Below, in pieces: positions 8,674 through 16,699 of a stretch of 64,000 bases of DNA. The stretch spans positions 124,001-188,000 of the forward strand of contig NZ_JBPGNY010000005.1 of the NCBI RefSeq assembly GCF_051133435.1. Reading direction: 5' to 3'. Under the pieces are notes generated by a model. It was given only the letters and a program-made list of their open reading frames with translations. It did no database searches and had not been told where the DNA came from. The position numbers were made by a program, and so were the translations under genes. This DNA is from JAAYAO01 sp051133435. GTDB taxonomy: Bacteria; Actinomycetota; Actinomycetes; Propionibacteriales; Propionibacteriaceae. Positions within the stretch are counted from its first letter, which is position 1. The number at the start of each line of letters is the position of its first letter.

Positions 8674-9363
8674 ATGTCGAATCTGCGCGTGGGGATGATC
8701 GTCCCCCCAGCCGGGGATCAAGTGCCTCCGGAGGCCACAGAAATCTATCCGTCCGGGATCGACTTCTTCGCCAAGAGCTTGAGCATCTCTTCTGTTTCGG
8801 CAGAAGCATTCGATGTCGCCCTGCAGGGGTTGGTGGAAGCAATCGAAGCTCTCAGCAGCCATGATCCGGACGTGGTGAGCATGATGGGGACATCCATCAG
8901 CTTCTATCACGGGTGGGAAGGTCACGAACGACTCTTGGAGCGAATGCGCGTTGCCGCCGGGGAAGTGCCGGTCACGACCATGGCAGACGCCGTGGTCAAG
9001 GGCCTTCGAAAGGTGGGCGCTCGCAACGTCGCCGTTGGATGTGCATACCACCAGGACTTGGAAACGCGTCTGCATAGCTTCGTGACGGAGGCCGGGTTCA
9101 ACGTTGTTGCGGCAGAGAGAATGGATCTGACCAATGTCGGACGCGTCCTCAGCGTTGATACCGAGGAAATCGTTGCTCTGGGGGACAAACTGCACGCATC
9201 GGCGCCCGAGGCCGACGCAATGCTCATTTCTTGCGGGGGCCTGCGTACCTTGGGCGCAACCAAGATCCTCGAGGAGAAGCACGGGGTGCCCGTGATCTCC
9301 AGCGCCGTCGCCGGTGTTGTCGACGCTGTGGAGGTCGGCAGGTCGAAGCACGCAGATCGATAA
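8674..9363 (+). CDS. Arylmalonate decarboxylase-like enzyme (Asp/Glu racemase superfamily)
   Basis: A 229-residue cytoplasmic enzyme. It matches the bacterial arylmalonate decarboxylase pattern as I remember it: the N terminus GMIVPPAG, a GTSISFYHG loop (Gly72-Thr73-Ser74), Tyr125 and ISCGGL with Cys187. Racemases and maleate isomerases of the superfamily have two cysteines; here the first position is Gly and only the second Cys is kept, as in the decarboxylase. The likely reaction is decarboxylation of a 2-substituted malonate; isomerase activity is less likely. The ATG at 8674 is preceded by AAAGGTGAG; an in-frame GTG at 8665 lies inside that site. It is cotranscribed with the carrier upstream. 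Confidence 0.82.
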   Translation: MSNLRVGMIVPPAGDQVPPEATEIYPSGIDFFAKSLSISSVSAEAFDVALQGLVEAIEALSSHDPDVVSMMGTSISFYHGWEGHERLLERMRVAAGEVPVTTMADAVVKGLRKVGARNVAVGCAYHQDLETRLHSFVTEAGFNVVAAERMDLTNVGRVLSVDTEEIVALGDKLHASAPEADAMLISCGGLRTLGATKILEEKHGVPVISSAVAGVVDAVEVGRSKHADR

Positions 9364-9390
9364 TCCTGCACTGGCGTGGCAGCCTACTGG

Positions 9391-10965
9391 TCAGATGAGC
9401 GCTGCCATCACGTAGACGGCGATGATCTTGACGATGATGCCCAGCGCAAAGAGGGTGGCGTAGCCGGATTCGATGCGTTCGTCATCGACCCGGTCGGTGG
9501 CGAAGGCCAGGATCGCGGGCTGCCCGATGAATCCGGCGAAGGCACCGACTGCGCGTTGGGCGCTGCGGCCCATCAGCCGGGCTCCCACCAAGAGCAGCAC
9601 TGTGGCGGTCAGCACCAACGCAGCCGCGATCAGTCCGGCGCGCAGGCCGACGGCGGTGAACGCCTGCCTGGCGAAGCTCTGGCCCGAGGCCAGTCCGACG
9701 GTGGCCAGGAACAGCAAAAGGCCCAACTGCCGCAGAGTCAGATTCGCCGACAACGGGATCTGCCAGATCAGCGGGCCGGTGCGGTGTACCGCGCCGAGGA
9801 TCATGCCCACGATCAGCGGCCCTGCGGCAGCACCGAGGGAAAATGCGATCCCACCCGGCAGCGGGACGGTGATCGCCCCGAGCAGCAGACCCAGGGCCAG
9901 GCCCAGCCCGAGCGTCAGAGCGTCGACCTCCGACACCTTGCGTTCCGAATCGCCGAGGTAGTCGGTGATGGCGTCCATTTCGTCGTGCGGCACCACGGCC
10001 AGCACCCGGTCTCCCAACTGCAGGACGAGGTCGTCGCGGGCGAGCAGATCGGTGTCGCCCCGGCGCACTCGGGTGATCACGCCACCGAAGCGACCGGGCA
10101 GATTCAACTGCGCCACGGTGCGGCCGGCAACCGAGGGATCGGAGACCACGAAGCGGCGGAAGTCGACATCGGTGCGGTTGTCGGTGAGTTGGCCGCTCAT
10201 CTTCTCGCCCAGGAACTCCATGGCGCGTTGCACCGCGGCAGGCGTGCCCACCACCAAGACCCGGTCGTCGGGGTGCAGGTCTTCACCCGGGGAAATCACC
10301 CGGGTGTGTCCGTCCCGGATCAGGTACGACATCTTGATCGACTCGTCCGCCCACCCGGGCACCGACCGTACGGGCACGCCGGTCGTGACCTTCACCGACT
10401 GGGCCATCAGTCCCTCGCCGGCCAGCGATGCGGAGTCACGGCGTCCGGGCCAGTTGCGGTTCACCACCAGGGCCACCGCGATGATCGCCAGGATGACACC
10501 CACCGGATATCCCAGCGAATAGCCGACCGCGGCATCGGGGCTACCGGTGGCGGCAGTGGCCGCCGACAGGGCCGGGGTGGAGGTCAGTGAGCCGGCGAAG
10601 ATACCGGTGATCATGCCCGCATCGATGTCGAAGACCTTGGCCAGCACTATCGCGACCACCGCCACCACCGCGGCCACGCCGAGCCCCAACAGCATCACCG
10701 GTGATTGGCTGCGCAGGTCGGCGAAGAAGGTCTGCCCCGCGGCGAGCCCGACGGTGTATACGAACAGGGCCAGCCCCAAGGTCTGCACCAAGCCGAGATG
10801 AGCCCCGCCGAGTGCCGGATCCAGGGCCCCAATCGCCAGGCCCACGAACAAAGCGCCGGCCGCACCGAAGCGCAGCGGCCCGAACTTGATCATGCCCACG
10901 GCCGCGCCCAGAGCGACGACCACCATGATTGTCAGCAAGGGGGACGCAGACAGTAACTCGGTCAC
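9391..10965 (-). CDS. YidE/AspT-type transporter (aspartate:alanine exchanger family)
   Basis: Putative transporter of 524 residues with the duplicated AspT/YidE/YbjL layout. There are five or six membrane segments in the N half (about 1-160), two RCK/TrkA_C-like cytosolic domains (about 195-355) containing VLVVGTPAAV and VLAVVPHDEM, and then a second membrane block (about 365-524). The family includes aspartate-alanine and succinate exchangers; the substrate here is unknown. The start codon reads GTG at 10965. It is divergent from the DUF4288 gene. Confidence 0.88.
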   Translation of the reverse strand: MTELLSASPLLTIMVVVALGAAVGMIKFGPLRFGAAGALFVGLAIGALDPALGGAHLGLVQTLGLALFVYTVGLAAGQTFFADLRSQSPVMLLGLGVAAVVAVVAIVLAKVFDIDAGMITGIFAGSLTSTPALSAATAATGSPDAAVGYSLGYPVGVILAIIAVALVVNRNWPGRRDSASLAGEGLMAQSVKVTTGVPVRSVPGWADESIKMSYLIRDGHTRVISPGEDLHPDDRVLVVGTPAAVQRAMEFLGEKMSGQLTDNRTDVDFRRFVVSDPSVAGRTVAQLNLPGRFGGVITRVRRGDTDLLARDDLVLQLGDRVLAVVPHDEMDAITDYLGDSERKVSEVDALTLGLGLALGLLLGAITVPLPGGIAFSLGAAAGPLIVGMILGAVHRTGPLIWQIPLSANLTLRQLGLLLFLATVGLASGQSFARQAFTAVGLRAGLIAAALVLTATVLLLVGARLMGRSAQRAVGAFAGFIGQPAILAFATDRVDDERIESGYATLFALGIIVKIIAVYVMAALI

Positions 10966-11039
10966 CGCACTCCCCCATCCATGTGGTCCAATCTAGGCCA
11001 TCGGTGAACAGCCCCCGCCGATCGGTGACATCCCAGGGA

Positions 11040-11055
11040 CTCACCTGATGGTGAG
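11040..11055. promoter_or_regulatory. Short palindrome in a divergent intergenic region
   Basis: CTCACC-TGAT-GGTGAG is a perfect 6-bp inverted repeat. It lies between the divergent YidE-type transporter and the DUF4288 gene, 28 bases before the latter. It may be an operator or simply a hairpin in the short leader. No regulator is adjacent. Confidence 0.25.
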
Positions 11056-11083
11056 GTTCGCACCGCCGACGCACACTGGGGAC

Positions 11084-11368
11084 ATGACCGATCAGCCCTA
11101 CTTGGCCGTGTTGTTGTACGAAACCACCGGTGGCGACCGGGCGCGCCGGCATGAGGACTTCTTGTTGGTGCGGGCCGATTCCCCCACCGCGGCGCGGGAG
11201 CGTGCCCAGTTGCGCGGCCGCAATCAGAGCTACCGCTATGTCGGCCCCGGTGGGGAGAAGCTCGAGCAGCGGCTGTTGGCGGTCGAGTCGGTCACCGCTT
11301 TGACCGATGACGACCTTGCCGGGGACACCGAACTGCTGTCGCGGGAGGTTCCTGCCACAATGCGGTGA
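11084..11368 (+). CDS. DUF4288 domain protein
   Basis: Small acidic/basic cytoplasmic protein of 94 residues. The opening YLAVLLYETTGG, followed by FLLVRADSPTAARERA, fits the DUF4288 pattern; the function is unknown. The ATG at 11084 is preferred over an in-frame upstream GTG at 11048, whose extra residues look non-coding. Its TGA stop shares one base with the ATG of the following HAD hydrolase, so the two are probably translationally coupled. Confidence 0.75.
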   Translation: MTDQPYLAVLLYETTGGDRARRHEDFLLVRADSPTAARERAQLRGRNQSYRYVGPGGEKLEQRLLAVESVTALTDDDLAGDTELLSREVPATMR

Positions 11369-11997
11369 TGAGCTACCGCAACGTCGTGTGGGATATGGGT
11401 GGCACCCTGTTGGACACCTATCCCGAGATCGACGCGCTGTTCGCCGAGCGGGTGGCCGCCACCGGGGCACGGGTGGACGTGTCCGAGGTGGCCCGGCTGA
11501 CTCGGCTCTCCACCTCGCGGGCGATGTCCACTCTGGCCGAGCGGTTCGACGTGACCGTGGACGAACTCACCCGCGCCTACGCCGATTTGAAGCAGCGCTG
11601 GCGCAGCGATCCCCCGCCGGTGATGCCGGGTGCCCGCGAAGTCATCGACGCGGTGCGGGCCCACGGCGGGCTGAATTTGATCGTGACCCACCGCGACCGC
11701 GAAAGCGCCACCCATCTGCTGGAGGCCACCGGTCTGGTGGTGGACGACATGGTGTGTGCCCCCGACGGCCACCGCCGCAAACCCGACCCGCAGATGTATC
11801 GGCTGATGGCCGAGCGGCATGGGCTCGAACCCTCGTCCTGCCTGGGGGTCGGTGACCGGGCGATCGACGCCGCCGGCGCCCGGGCAGCGGGCATGGCAAC
11901 GTGCTTTTTGACTACTGCCGGGCTGCCATTACCGAACGAGCTGGCCAGTGACCATGTCACCGACCAGCTCGTCGAAGTACTGCCGCTGCTGGGTTAG
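11368..11997 (+). CDS. HAD-superfamily hydrolase
   Basis: Phosphatase-like protein of 209 residues. Motif I is VVWDMGGTLLDT, with the nucleophile Asp near residue 8. Motif II is Thr in LIVTHRD, motif III is Lys in RRKPDPQM, and motif IV is LGVGDRAID. This is a phosphoglycolate- or beta-phosphoglucomutase-type subfamily I enzyme with unknown substrate. It starts within the stop codon of the DUF4288 gene and ends one base before the convergent tpx stop codon. Confidence 0.88.
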   Translation: MSYRNVVWDMGGTLLDTYPEIDALFAERVAATGARVDVSEVARLTRLSTSRAMSTLAERFDVTVDELTRAYADLKQRWRSDPPPVMPGAREVIDAVRAHGGLNLIVTHRDRESATHLLEATGLVVDDMVCAPDGHRRKPDPQMYRLMAERHGLEPSSCLGVGDRAIDAAGARAAGMATCFLTTAGLPLPNELASDHVTDQLVEVLPLLG

Positions 11998-11998
11998 T

Positions 11999-12496
11999 TC
12001 ACGACAGCGCGGCGATCGCGGCGTCGTAATCGGGTTCCTGGGTGATTTCGGGAACCAGTTCGGTGTGCAGAACCTTGCCGTCGCCGTCCAGAACAACAAC
12101 CGAGCGGGCCAGCAGGCCGGCCAGCGGGCCGTCGGTCATGGTGACGCCGAAGTCCGAACCGAAGTCGGTGCGGAAGCCCGAGCCACTGACCACGTTCTCG
12201 ATGCCCTCGGCCCCGCAGAAGCGGCCGAGTGCGAACGGCAGGTCGTGTGAGGCGTTGATCACGGTGGTGTTGTCCAGTCCGGCGGCCAGTTCGTTGAACC
12301 GGCGGACGCTGGCGGCGCAGACCCCGGTGTCGACCGACGGGAAGATATTGAGTACCACTCGGCGGCCGGCGTACTGGTCGCTGGTGATGTCGGAGAGATC
12401 GGTACCGGTGAGGGCGATGCCGGGAGCGGCCGAGCCGACCTCCGGGAGCTCACCCACGGTGTTGACGGTGTTGCCCTTGAATGCAGTGGTTGCCAT
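11999..12496 (-). CDS. tpx: Thiol peroxidase (atypical 2-Cys peroxiredoxin)
   Basis: Peroxiredoxin of 165 residues that reduces hydrogen and lipid peroxides using thioredoxin. The peroxidatic Cys60 is in PSVDTGVC and the resolving Cys94 is in GRFCGAEG, the same 34-residue spacing as in the E. coli enzyme. The usual Pro before the Val-Cys is Gly here, and the normally conserved SADLPFA stretch reads NASHDLPFAL. It is monocistronic and convergent with the HAD gene. Confidence 0.96.
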   Translation of the reverse strand: MATTAFKGNTVNTVGELPEVGSAAPGIALTGTDLSDITSDQYAGRRVVLNIFPSVDTGVCAASVRRFNELAAGLDNTTVINASHDLPFALGRFCGAEGIENVVSGSGFRTDFGSDFGVTMTDGPLAGLLARSVVVLDGDGKVLHTELVPEITQEPDYDAAIAALS

Positions 12497-12723
12497 GGCT
12501 CTTGTCTAGCACGGCGCTCGGTGGAAAGTACTCGGAATCACGAATTTCGGGTGATTCCGGTCGCTACGCGGCGGCTCGACGTCCCCCGGCCCTGTTCCGG
12601 AGCGCTTCGGCCTGCTGGGCAGGAAGTTCAATCACCGATCCATCGGGCTTCGCTAACGTCGCGATTGTTTCGGCCGACGAAACGCCCAGCCGGATATCTG
12701 ACCACCCGCGGAAGGACACCTCA

Positions 12724-13833
12724 GTGACCACCTCAGAACCCACCGGAGCACCGGCCTCGTCCTTCCACGCCGTGGGCCGAGCGATCTCGTCATTCGCGGA
12801 GATCTTCGACAATCTGTCGATACCGGACAACGCGTTGGACCACGCCGAGGGACGCCGGTTGTTCTGGCGCTACTTCACCATCGGCTTGGAGCAGTTCGTC
12901 GAGTACACCGACCCGGCGCACCCGGCATTTCATCAGAACACCCGCGACGGGGTGCGCAAGTTTGCCGGCGACAGCCCAACCCAGCTCTACGACTCGGCGA
13001 AAATCTCGGCCGAGCACAGCTACGTGATCACCGGCAGCATGGCCGAGACCGAACTGATCGAGTTCGGGGTGTATTCCGGTGACCTCAGCGGTCAGAACCC
13101 CACCCCACGCAGACTGATCGACGCCCTCACCGAGGAGGAACTCGAGATCGCCGCGGACGGCACCTTCACCCTTCACCTGCACAGCGCCGCCGACAACTCC
13201 GAGCGGGCACCGAACACCCTGCTGATGGAACCCGATGCCAGTTCTTTGTCGGTGCGGCGCTACCTGCGCGACCCGCGCACGGATCGGCCACGTCCGTTGC
13301 AGATCGAGCGCACCTCACCGGCCCCACCGCCGGCTCCGTTGTCCGGCGAGGACCTGGACGCCGGCGTGGGCCGGGCGGTCGCGTTCGCCGCCCACAACGT
13401 CGAGTTGTGGTCGAAGTGGGCCGACAACATCAAGGCCACCAAGCGCAATGTCCTGGCGAGTTTGCACGACGCCGGTGACATCTATACGCCCAAGGGGCAC
13501 AGCTATCTGGACGGCTATTGGGAGCTGGCCGACGGTGAGGTGCTGACCGTGGAGTTCCGTCCCCCGGCGGGCTGCTACTGGAGTTTCGTGCCGATGAACT
13601 ACTGGATGGAATCGTTCGAGTGGCGTTTCGACGCCCGGGTGTACGCCAGCAGTTTCGACACCACTGCGGACGCGGACGGCTACGTCAGGCTGGCTCTGGC
13701 CGAGCACGATCCCGGCCTGCCCGGTCACACCTGGTTGCAGACACTCGGCCACCGGGAGGGGTTGATGGTATTGCGCGTCGCCCGCCTCGATGGCCCGATG
13801 CCCGCCGCAGCGACCGAAGTCATCCAGCAGTAA
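12724..13833 (+). CDS. DUF1214 domain protein
   Basis: A 369-residue protein. The C-terminal third (WSFVPMNYWMESFEWR, then DPGLPGHTWLQTLGHREG) matches the DUF1214 pattern found in many mycobacterial and proteobacterial proteins of unknown function. There is no signal peptide. GTG 12724 is chosen because GGAAGGA lies 7 nt before it; upstream in-frame codons look non-coding. The 227-base gap back to tpx carries no other gene that I can support. Confidence 0.72.
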   Translation: MTTSEPTGAPASSFHAVGRAISSFAEIFDNLSIPDNALDHAEGRRLFWRYFTIGLEQFVEYTDPAHPAFHQNTRDGVRKFAGDSPTQLYDSAKISAEHSYVITGSMAETELIEFGVYSGDLSGQNPTPRRLIDALTEEELEIAADGTFTLHLHSAADNSERAPNTLLMEPDASSLSVRRYLRDPRTDRPRPLQIERTSPAPPPAPLSGEDLDAGVGRAVAFAAHNVELWSKWADNIKATKRNVLASLHDAGDIYTPKGHSYLDGYWELADGEVLTVEFRPPAGCYWSFVPMNYWMESFEWRFDARVYASSFDTTADADGYVRLALAEHDPGLPGHTWLQTLGHREGLMVLRVARLDGPMPAAATEVIQQ

Positions 13834-13950
13834 TCACGGTACCCGGTCTGTAGGATCATCGTTCCTGCATCGGCTTTCCTGCTGTCAATATGAGGCATCC
13901 GGGTTCGCTGGACATCGCGTCAGCGAGATCATTTGCTCAAAGGAGAGCCT

Positions 13951-15582
13951 GTGCGAAACGCAAGAACTTTGGCCAAGCTGATGGGTGTGGCCTTGGCCGG
14001 ATCCCTGCTGTTGACCGCCTGCGGCCGGGGAACCCCCGGGGATCCGACCGATCCCGGCGAATCCACCCCCGCCGGCGGCGAAGCGGCTTCCTCGTCCTGG
14101 TCGCCCGGTGTCTATCGCCAGGATGAACCCGGTGAACCGGTGCAGGGCGGAACCCTGACCTTCGCCGACTACGCCGACGGTCGCTCACTGGACCCGAGCA
14201 AGCACTTCATCACCGGCTTCTCCGGCGGCACCGCCGACCTGGCCATCTACGACGCCCTGGTGCAATACAACGCCGACACCAAGGAGTTCGAGCCCAAGCT
14301 CGCCGAGAGCATCGAGCCGAACGACGACTTCACCGAGTGGACGGTCACACTGCGCCCCGACACCACGTTCTCCGACGGCACCCCGCTGAATGCCGAGGCC
14401 GTGGTGAAGAGCGTGGAGCGCTACATCGCCAACCGCGGCATGGACTTCGCCGTGATCGGCCCCCACTGGAAGGGCGTTTCGGCCAGCGACGACCTGACCG
14501 TGGTCTTCACTCTTTCGAAACCGTGGGCGACCTTCCCCGCAATGCTCGGCCTGGGGATGGGCATGATCGTCTCCCCCACCGCTGATCAGGGCGAGGATTT
14601 CACCCCGATCGGCGCCGGCCCGTTCATGCTGGAGAGCTACCGGCCCGGCGAAGAACTCCTGTTGAAGGCGAACCCGAACTACTACGGCGGCAAGCCGTAC
14701 CTGGACAACCTGCGATTCGTGTGGCTGAACACCGACCAGGTGCGTTCGGAGGCCTTCGCCGAGAAGTCGGTCGACGCCGCCTTCCTTCGCTCACCGCGGA
14801 TCGTGAAGGAACTGCGTGACGGGGGTACCCACGGCTACGTGAGCCTGCAGAATCAGGGCAACTTCGTCCAGATCAACTCCCGAGCCGAGCGACCCGGTTC
14901 CAACCCCAAGGTGCGCGCCGCCGTGGCAGCAGCGATCAACCCGGCGCTGGTCTATGAACGTGGTCAGGGTGAGGACACCGTCGATCTGGCCGGGGTGCAG
15001 TTGTTCGGCCCGCTGTCGCAATGGCACGTCGATGTCGAACCCGAACCGGCCGATACCGAGCGAGCCGCCAAACTCGTCGAAGAAGCCAAGGCTGAGGGTT
15101 GGGACGGCAAGATCGTCCTGACCCACACCACCGACCGCGTCGGCCAGGACGAGGCGATGACCGTGGTCGCCCAATTGGAGGCCGCCGGCATGGAGGTCAC
15201 CTCCGACGGCCAGCGCAGCCCGGCCGACCAGACCAAGAAGGTGGCCGTCGATCACGACTTCGACTTCGCCAAGGGTGGCAACTCGATCTCGGAGGAAGAC
15301 CCGTTCCTGGGCCTGTACCGCACCATGCACTCCCAGTCGTTCACCAACGCCCTCGGGTTCGCCGACGACGAGATGGACGGCCTGATCGAGGAACTGCGTG
15401 CGGCCCCGGGCGATGAACGCCAGGACGTGATCAAGCGCATCGAGGAACGATTCCAGGAGGTGCATCCGGCCGCGAACATCGGCGTGACGGCACCCTTCGT
15501 GCCCTGGCAGGACAACGTTCACGGTATTCGCCCCGCCAACGAGCAGATGATGGACTTCGCAAAGGCCTGGAAGTCGGAGTAG
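13951..15582 (+). CDS. ABC transporter substrate-binding lipoprotein (family 5, peptide/nickel type)
   Basis: Exported solute-binding protein of 543 residues. A signal peptide ends in the lipobox LLTAC (Cys near residue 26), followed by an Asp/Pro/Gly-rich tether. The body has the SBP_bac_5 layout: GGTLTFADYADG at the mature N terminus, LAESIEPNDDFTEWTVTLRP and PIGAGPFMLESY. The family delivers oligopeptides, nickel or sugars. The start is GTG 13951 with AAAGGAGA upstream. No permease or ATPase gene is adjacent, so this is an orphan binding protein. Confidence 0.92.
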   Translation: MRNARTLAKLMGVALAGSLLLTACGRGTPGDPTDPGESTPAGGEAASSSWSPGVYRQDEPGEPVQGGTLTFADYADGRSLDPSKHFITGFSGGTADLAIYDALVQYNADTKEFEPKLAESIEPNDDFTEWTVTLRPDTTFSDGTPLNAEAVVKSVERYIANRGMDFAVIGPHWKGVSASDDLTVVFTLSKPWATFPAMLGLGMGMIVSPTADQGEDFTPIGAGPFMLESYRPGEELLLKANPNYYGGKPYLDNLRFVWLNTDQVRSEAFAEKSVDAAFLRSPRIVKELRDGGTHGYVSLQNQGNFVQINSRAERPGSNPKVRAAVAAAINPALVYERGQGEDTVDLAGVQLFGPLSQWHVDVEPEPADTERAAKLVEEAKAEGWDGKIVLTHTTDRVGQDEAMTVVAQLEAAGMEVTSDGQRSPADQTKKVAVDHDFDFAKGGNSISEEDPFLGLYRTMHSQSFTNALGFADDEMDGLIEELRAAPGDERQDVIKRIEERFQEVHPAANIGVTAPFVPWQDNVHGIRPANEQMMDFAKAWKSE

Positions 15583-15599
15583 CGCGACGAATCCCACCC

Positions 15600-15642
15600 G
15601 GCCCGGGCGATGCGCATGTCTTGTCGCGCTGTCGCCCGGGCC
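15600..15642. terminator. Hairpin after the substrate-binding protein gene
   Basis: Perfect 11-bp inverted repeat, GGCCCGGGCGA (15600-15610) with TCGCCCGGGCC (15632-15642), and a 21-nt loop. It lies 17 nt after the stop codon. There is no T-run, as is common for high-GC actinobacterial termination signals. Confidence 0.45.
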
Positions 15643-15652
15643 GCGTCGTCAC

Positions 15653-15658
15653 TATTCT
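15653..15658 (+). promoter_or_regulatory. -10 element placing the pirin start codon at +1
   Basis: TATTCT is a near-consensus -10 hexamer. It ends exactly six bases before the pirin ATG, and no Shine-Dalgarno sequence is present. The arrangement predicts a leaderless mRNA. Confidence 0.5.
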
Positions 15659-15664
15659 GAATCG

Positions 15665-16648
15665 ATGAGTAATCCGGAGGAGCATCCCCAGGAGTTCGTC
15701 GGTGGGGCACCGCACCACCAGGCACCGATCAAGGTGCTCGGCGCTCGGGAGGTGCCACTGGGTGGAGTGCGGGCGATGACCGTGCGACGCACCATCCCGC
15801 ACCGCGAACTGCGAATGATCGGCGCCTGGTGCTTTCTGGACCACTACGGCCCCGATGACGTCGCGAGCACCGGCGGGATGGCAGTCGCCCGCCACCCACA
15901 CACCGGCCTCTCCACCGTCAGTTGGCTGTTCACCGGCGAGATCGACCATCTGGACTCGGCCGGCAACCGGGCCCGGGTGCGTCCCGGTGAGCTGAACTTG
16001 ATGACCGCCGGACGAGGCATCTCACATTCGGAGTTCTCCACCACCGACACCACCGTGCTGCACGGGGCACAACTCTGGTTGGCCGCACCGAACCACACTC
16101 GTGACGCGGAACCCCGCTTCGATCACTATCGCCCCGAACCGACACCCATCGCGGGCGGAACGGCCCGGGTCTTCCTCGGCGACTGGCTGGGTGCGCGCAG
16201 CCCGATCGAGTACCCGGTGCCCGTGGTGGGTGCCGAGATCGTCCTCGACCCCGGCGCAAGATGGAATGCTCCGCTGTCACCCGACTTCGAATACGGCTTC
16301 CTACTGGATACCGGGACGGTACGAATCTCGCACCGAGCCCTTGACGAACACGACCTCGCTTACGTCTCCCCCGGCGGTGCGGAGTTGCCCATCGAGGCAG
16401 GTGCATCCGGCGCCCGCCTGCTGGTCATCGGCGGTGAACCCTTCGCCGAGAAGATCGTGATGTGGTGGAACTTCATCGGCCGCAGCCATGACGAGATCGT
16501 CGCCTATCGGGCCCGGTGGCAGGCCGAGATGACAGCCGACATCGACTCGGCCCGTGACACCGAACTGTTCGGTCCGTTCCCGCCCGATACGCCCGCCCCG
16601 ATCGCGGCACCCCCACTGCCCAACTCCCGGTTGGTGAGCCGCAACTGA
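15665..16648 (+). CDS. Pirin family protein
   Basis: Bicupin iron protein of 327 residues. Metal ligands are in the N-terminal cupin: His77 and His79 in HPHTGLSTVSW, His121 and Glu123 in GISHSEF. Bacterial pirins act as quercetinase-like dioxygenases or redox-dependent cofactors; the role here is open. The C-terminal half has a second cupin and ends in a Pro-rich tail (PFPPDTPAPIAAPPLP). It probably starts from a leaderless transcript. Confidence 0.93.
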   Translation: MSNPEEHPQEFVGGAPHHQAPIKVLGAREVPLGGVRAMTVRRTIPHRELRMIGAWCFLDHYGPDDVASTGGMAVARHPHTGLSTVSWLFTGEIDHLDSAGNRARVRPGELNLMTAGRGISHSEFSTTDTTVLHGAQLWLAAPNHTRDAEPRFDHYRPEPTPIAGGTARVFLGDWLGARSPIEYPVPVVGAEIVLDPGARWNAPLSPDFEYGFLLDTGTVRISHRALDEHDLAYVSPGGAELPIEAGASGARLLVIGGEPFAEKIVMWWNFIGRSHDEIVAYRARWQAEMTADIDSARDTELFGPFPPDTPAPIAAPPLPNSRLVSRN

Positions 16649-16687
16649 GCGGTCCACTCCGGACACGAAGTAGGCGTCGAGCACTGT

Positions 16688-16693
16688 TACGCT
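16688..16693 (+). promoter_or_regulatory. -10 element placing the Hsp70-like start codon at +1
   Basis: TACGCT (TANNNT form) is followed by exactly six bases and then the ATG at 16700. There is no ribosome-binding site. This fits leaderless transcription of the Hsp70-like gene. Confidence 0.4.
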
Positions 16694-16699
16694 CACGGC

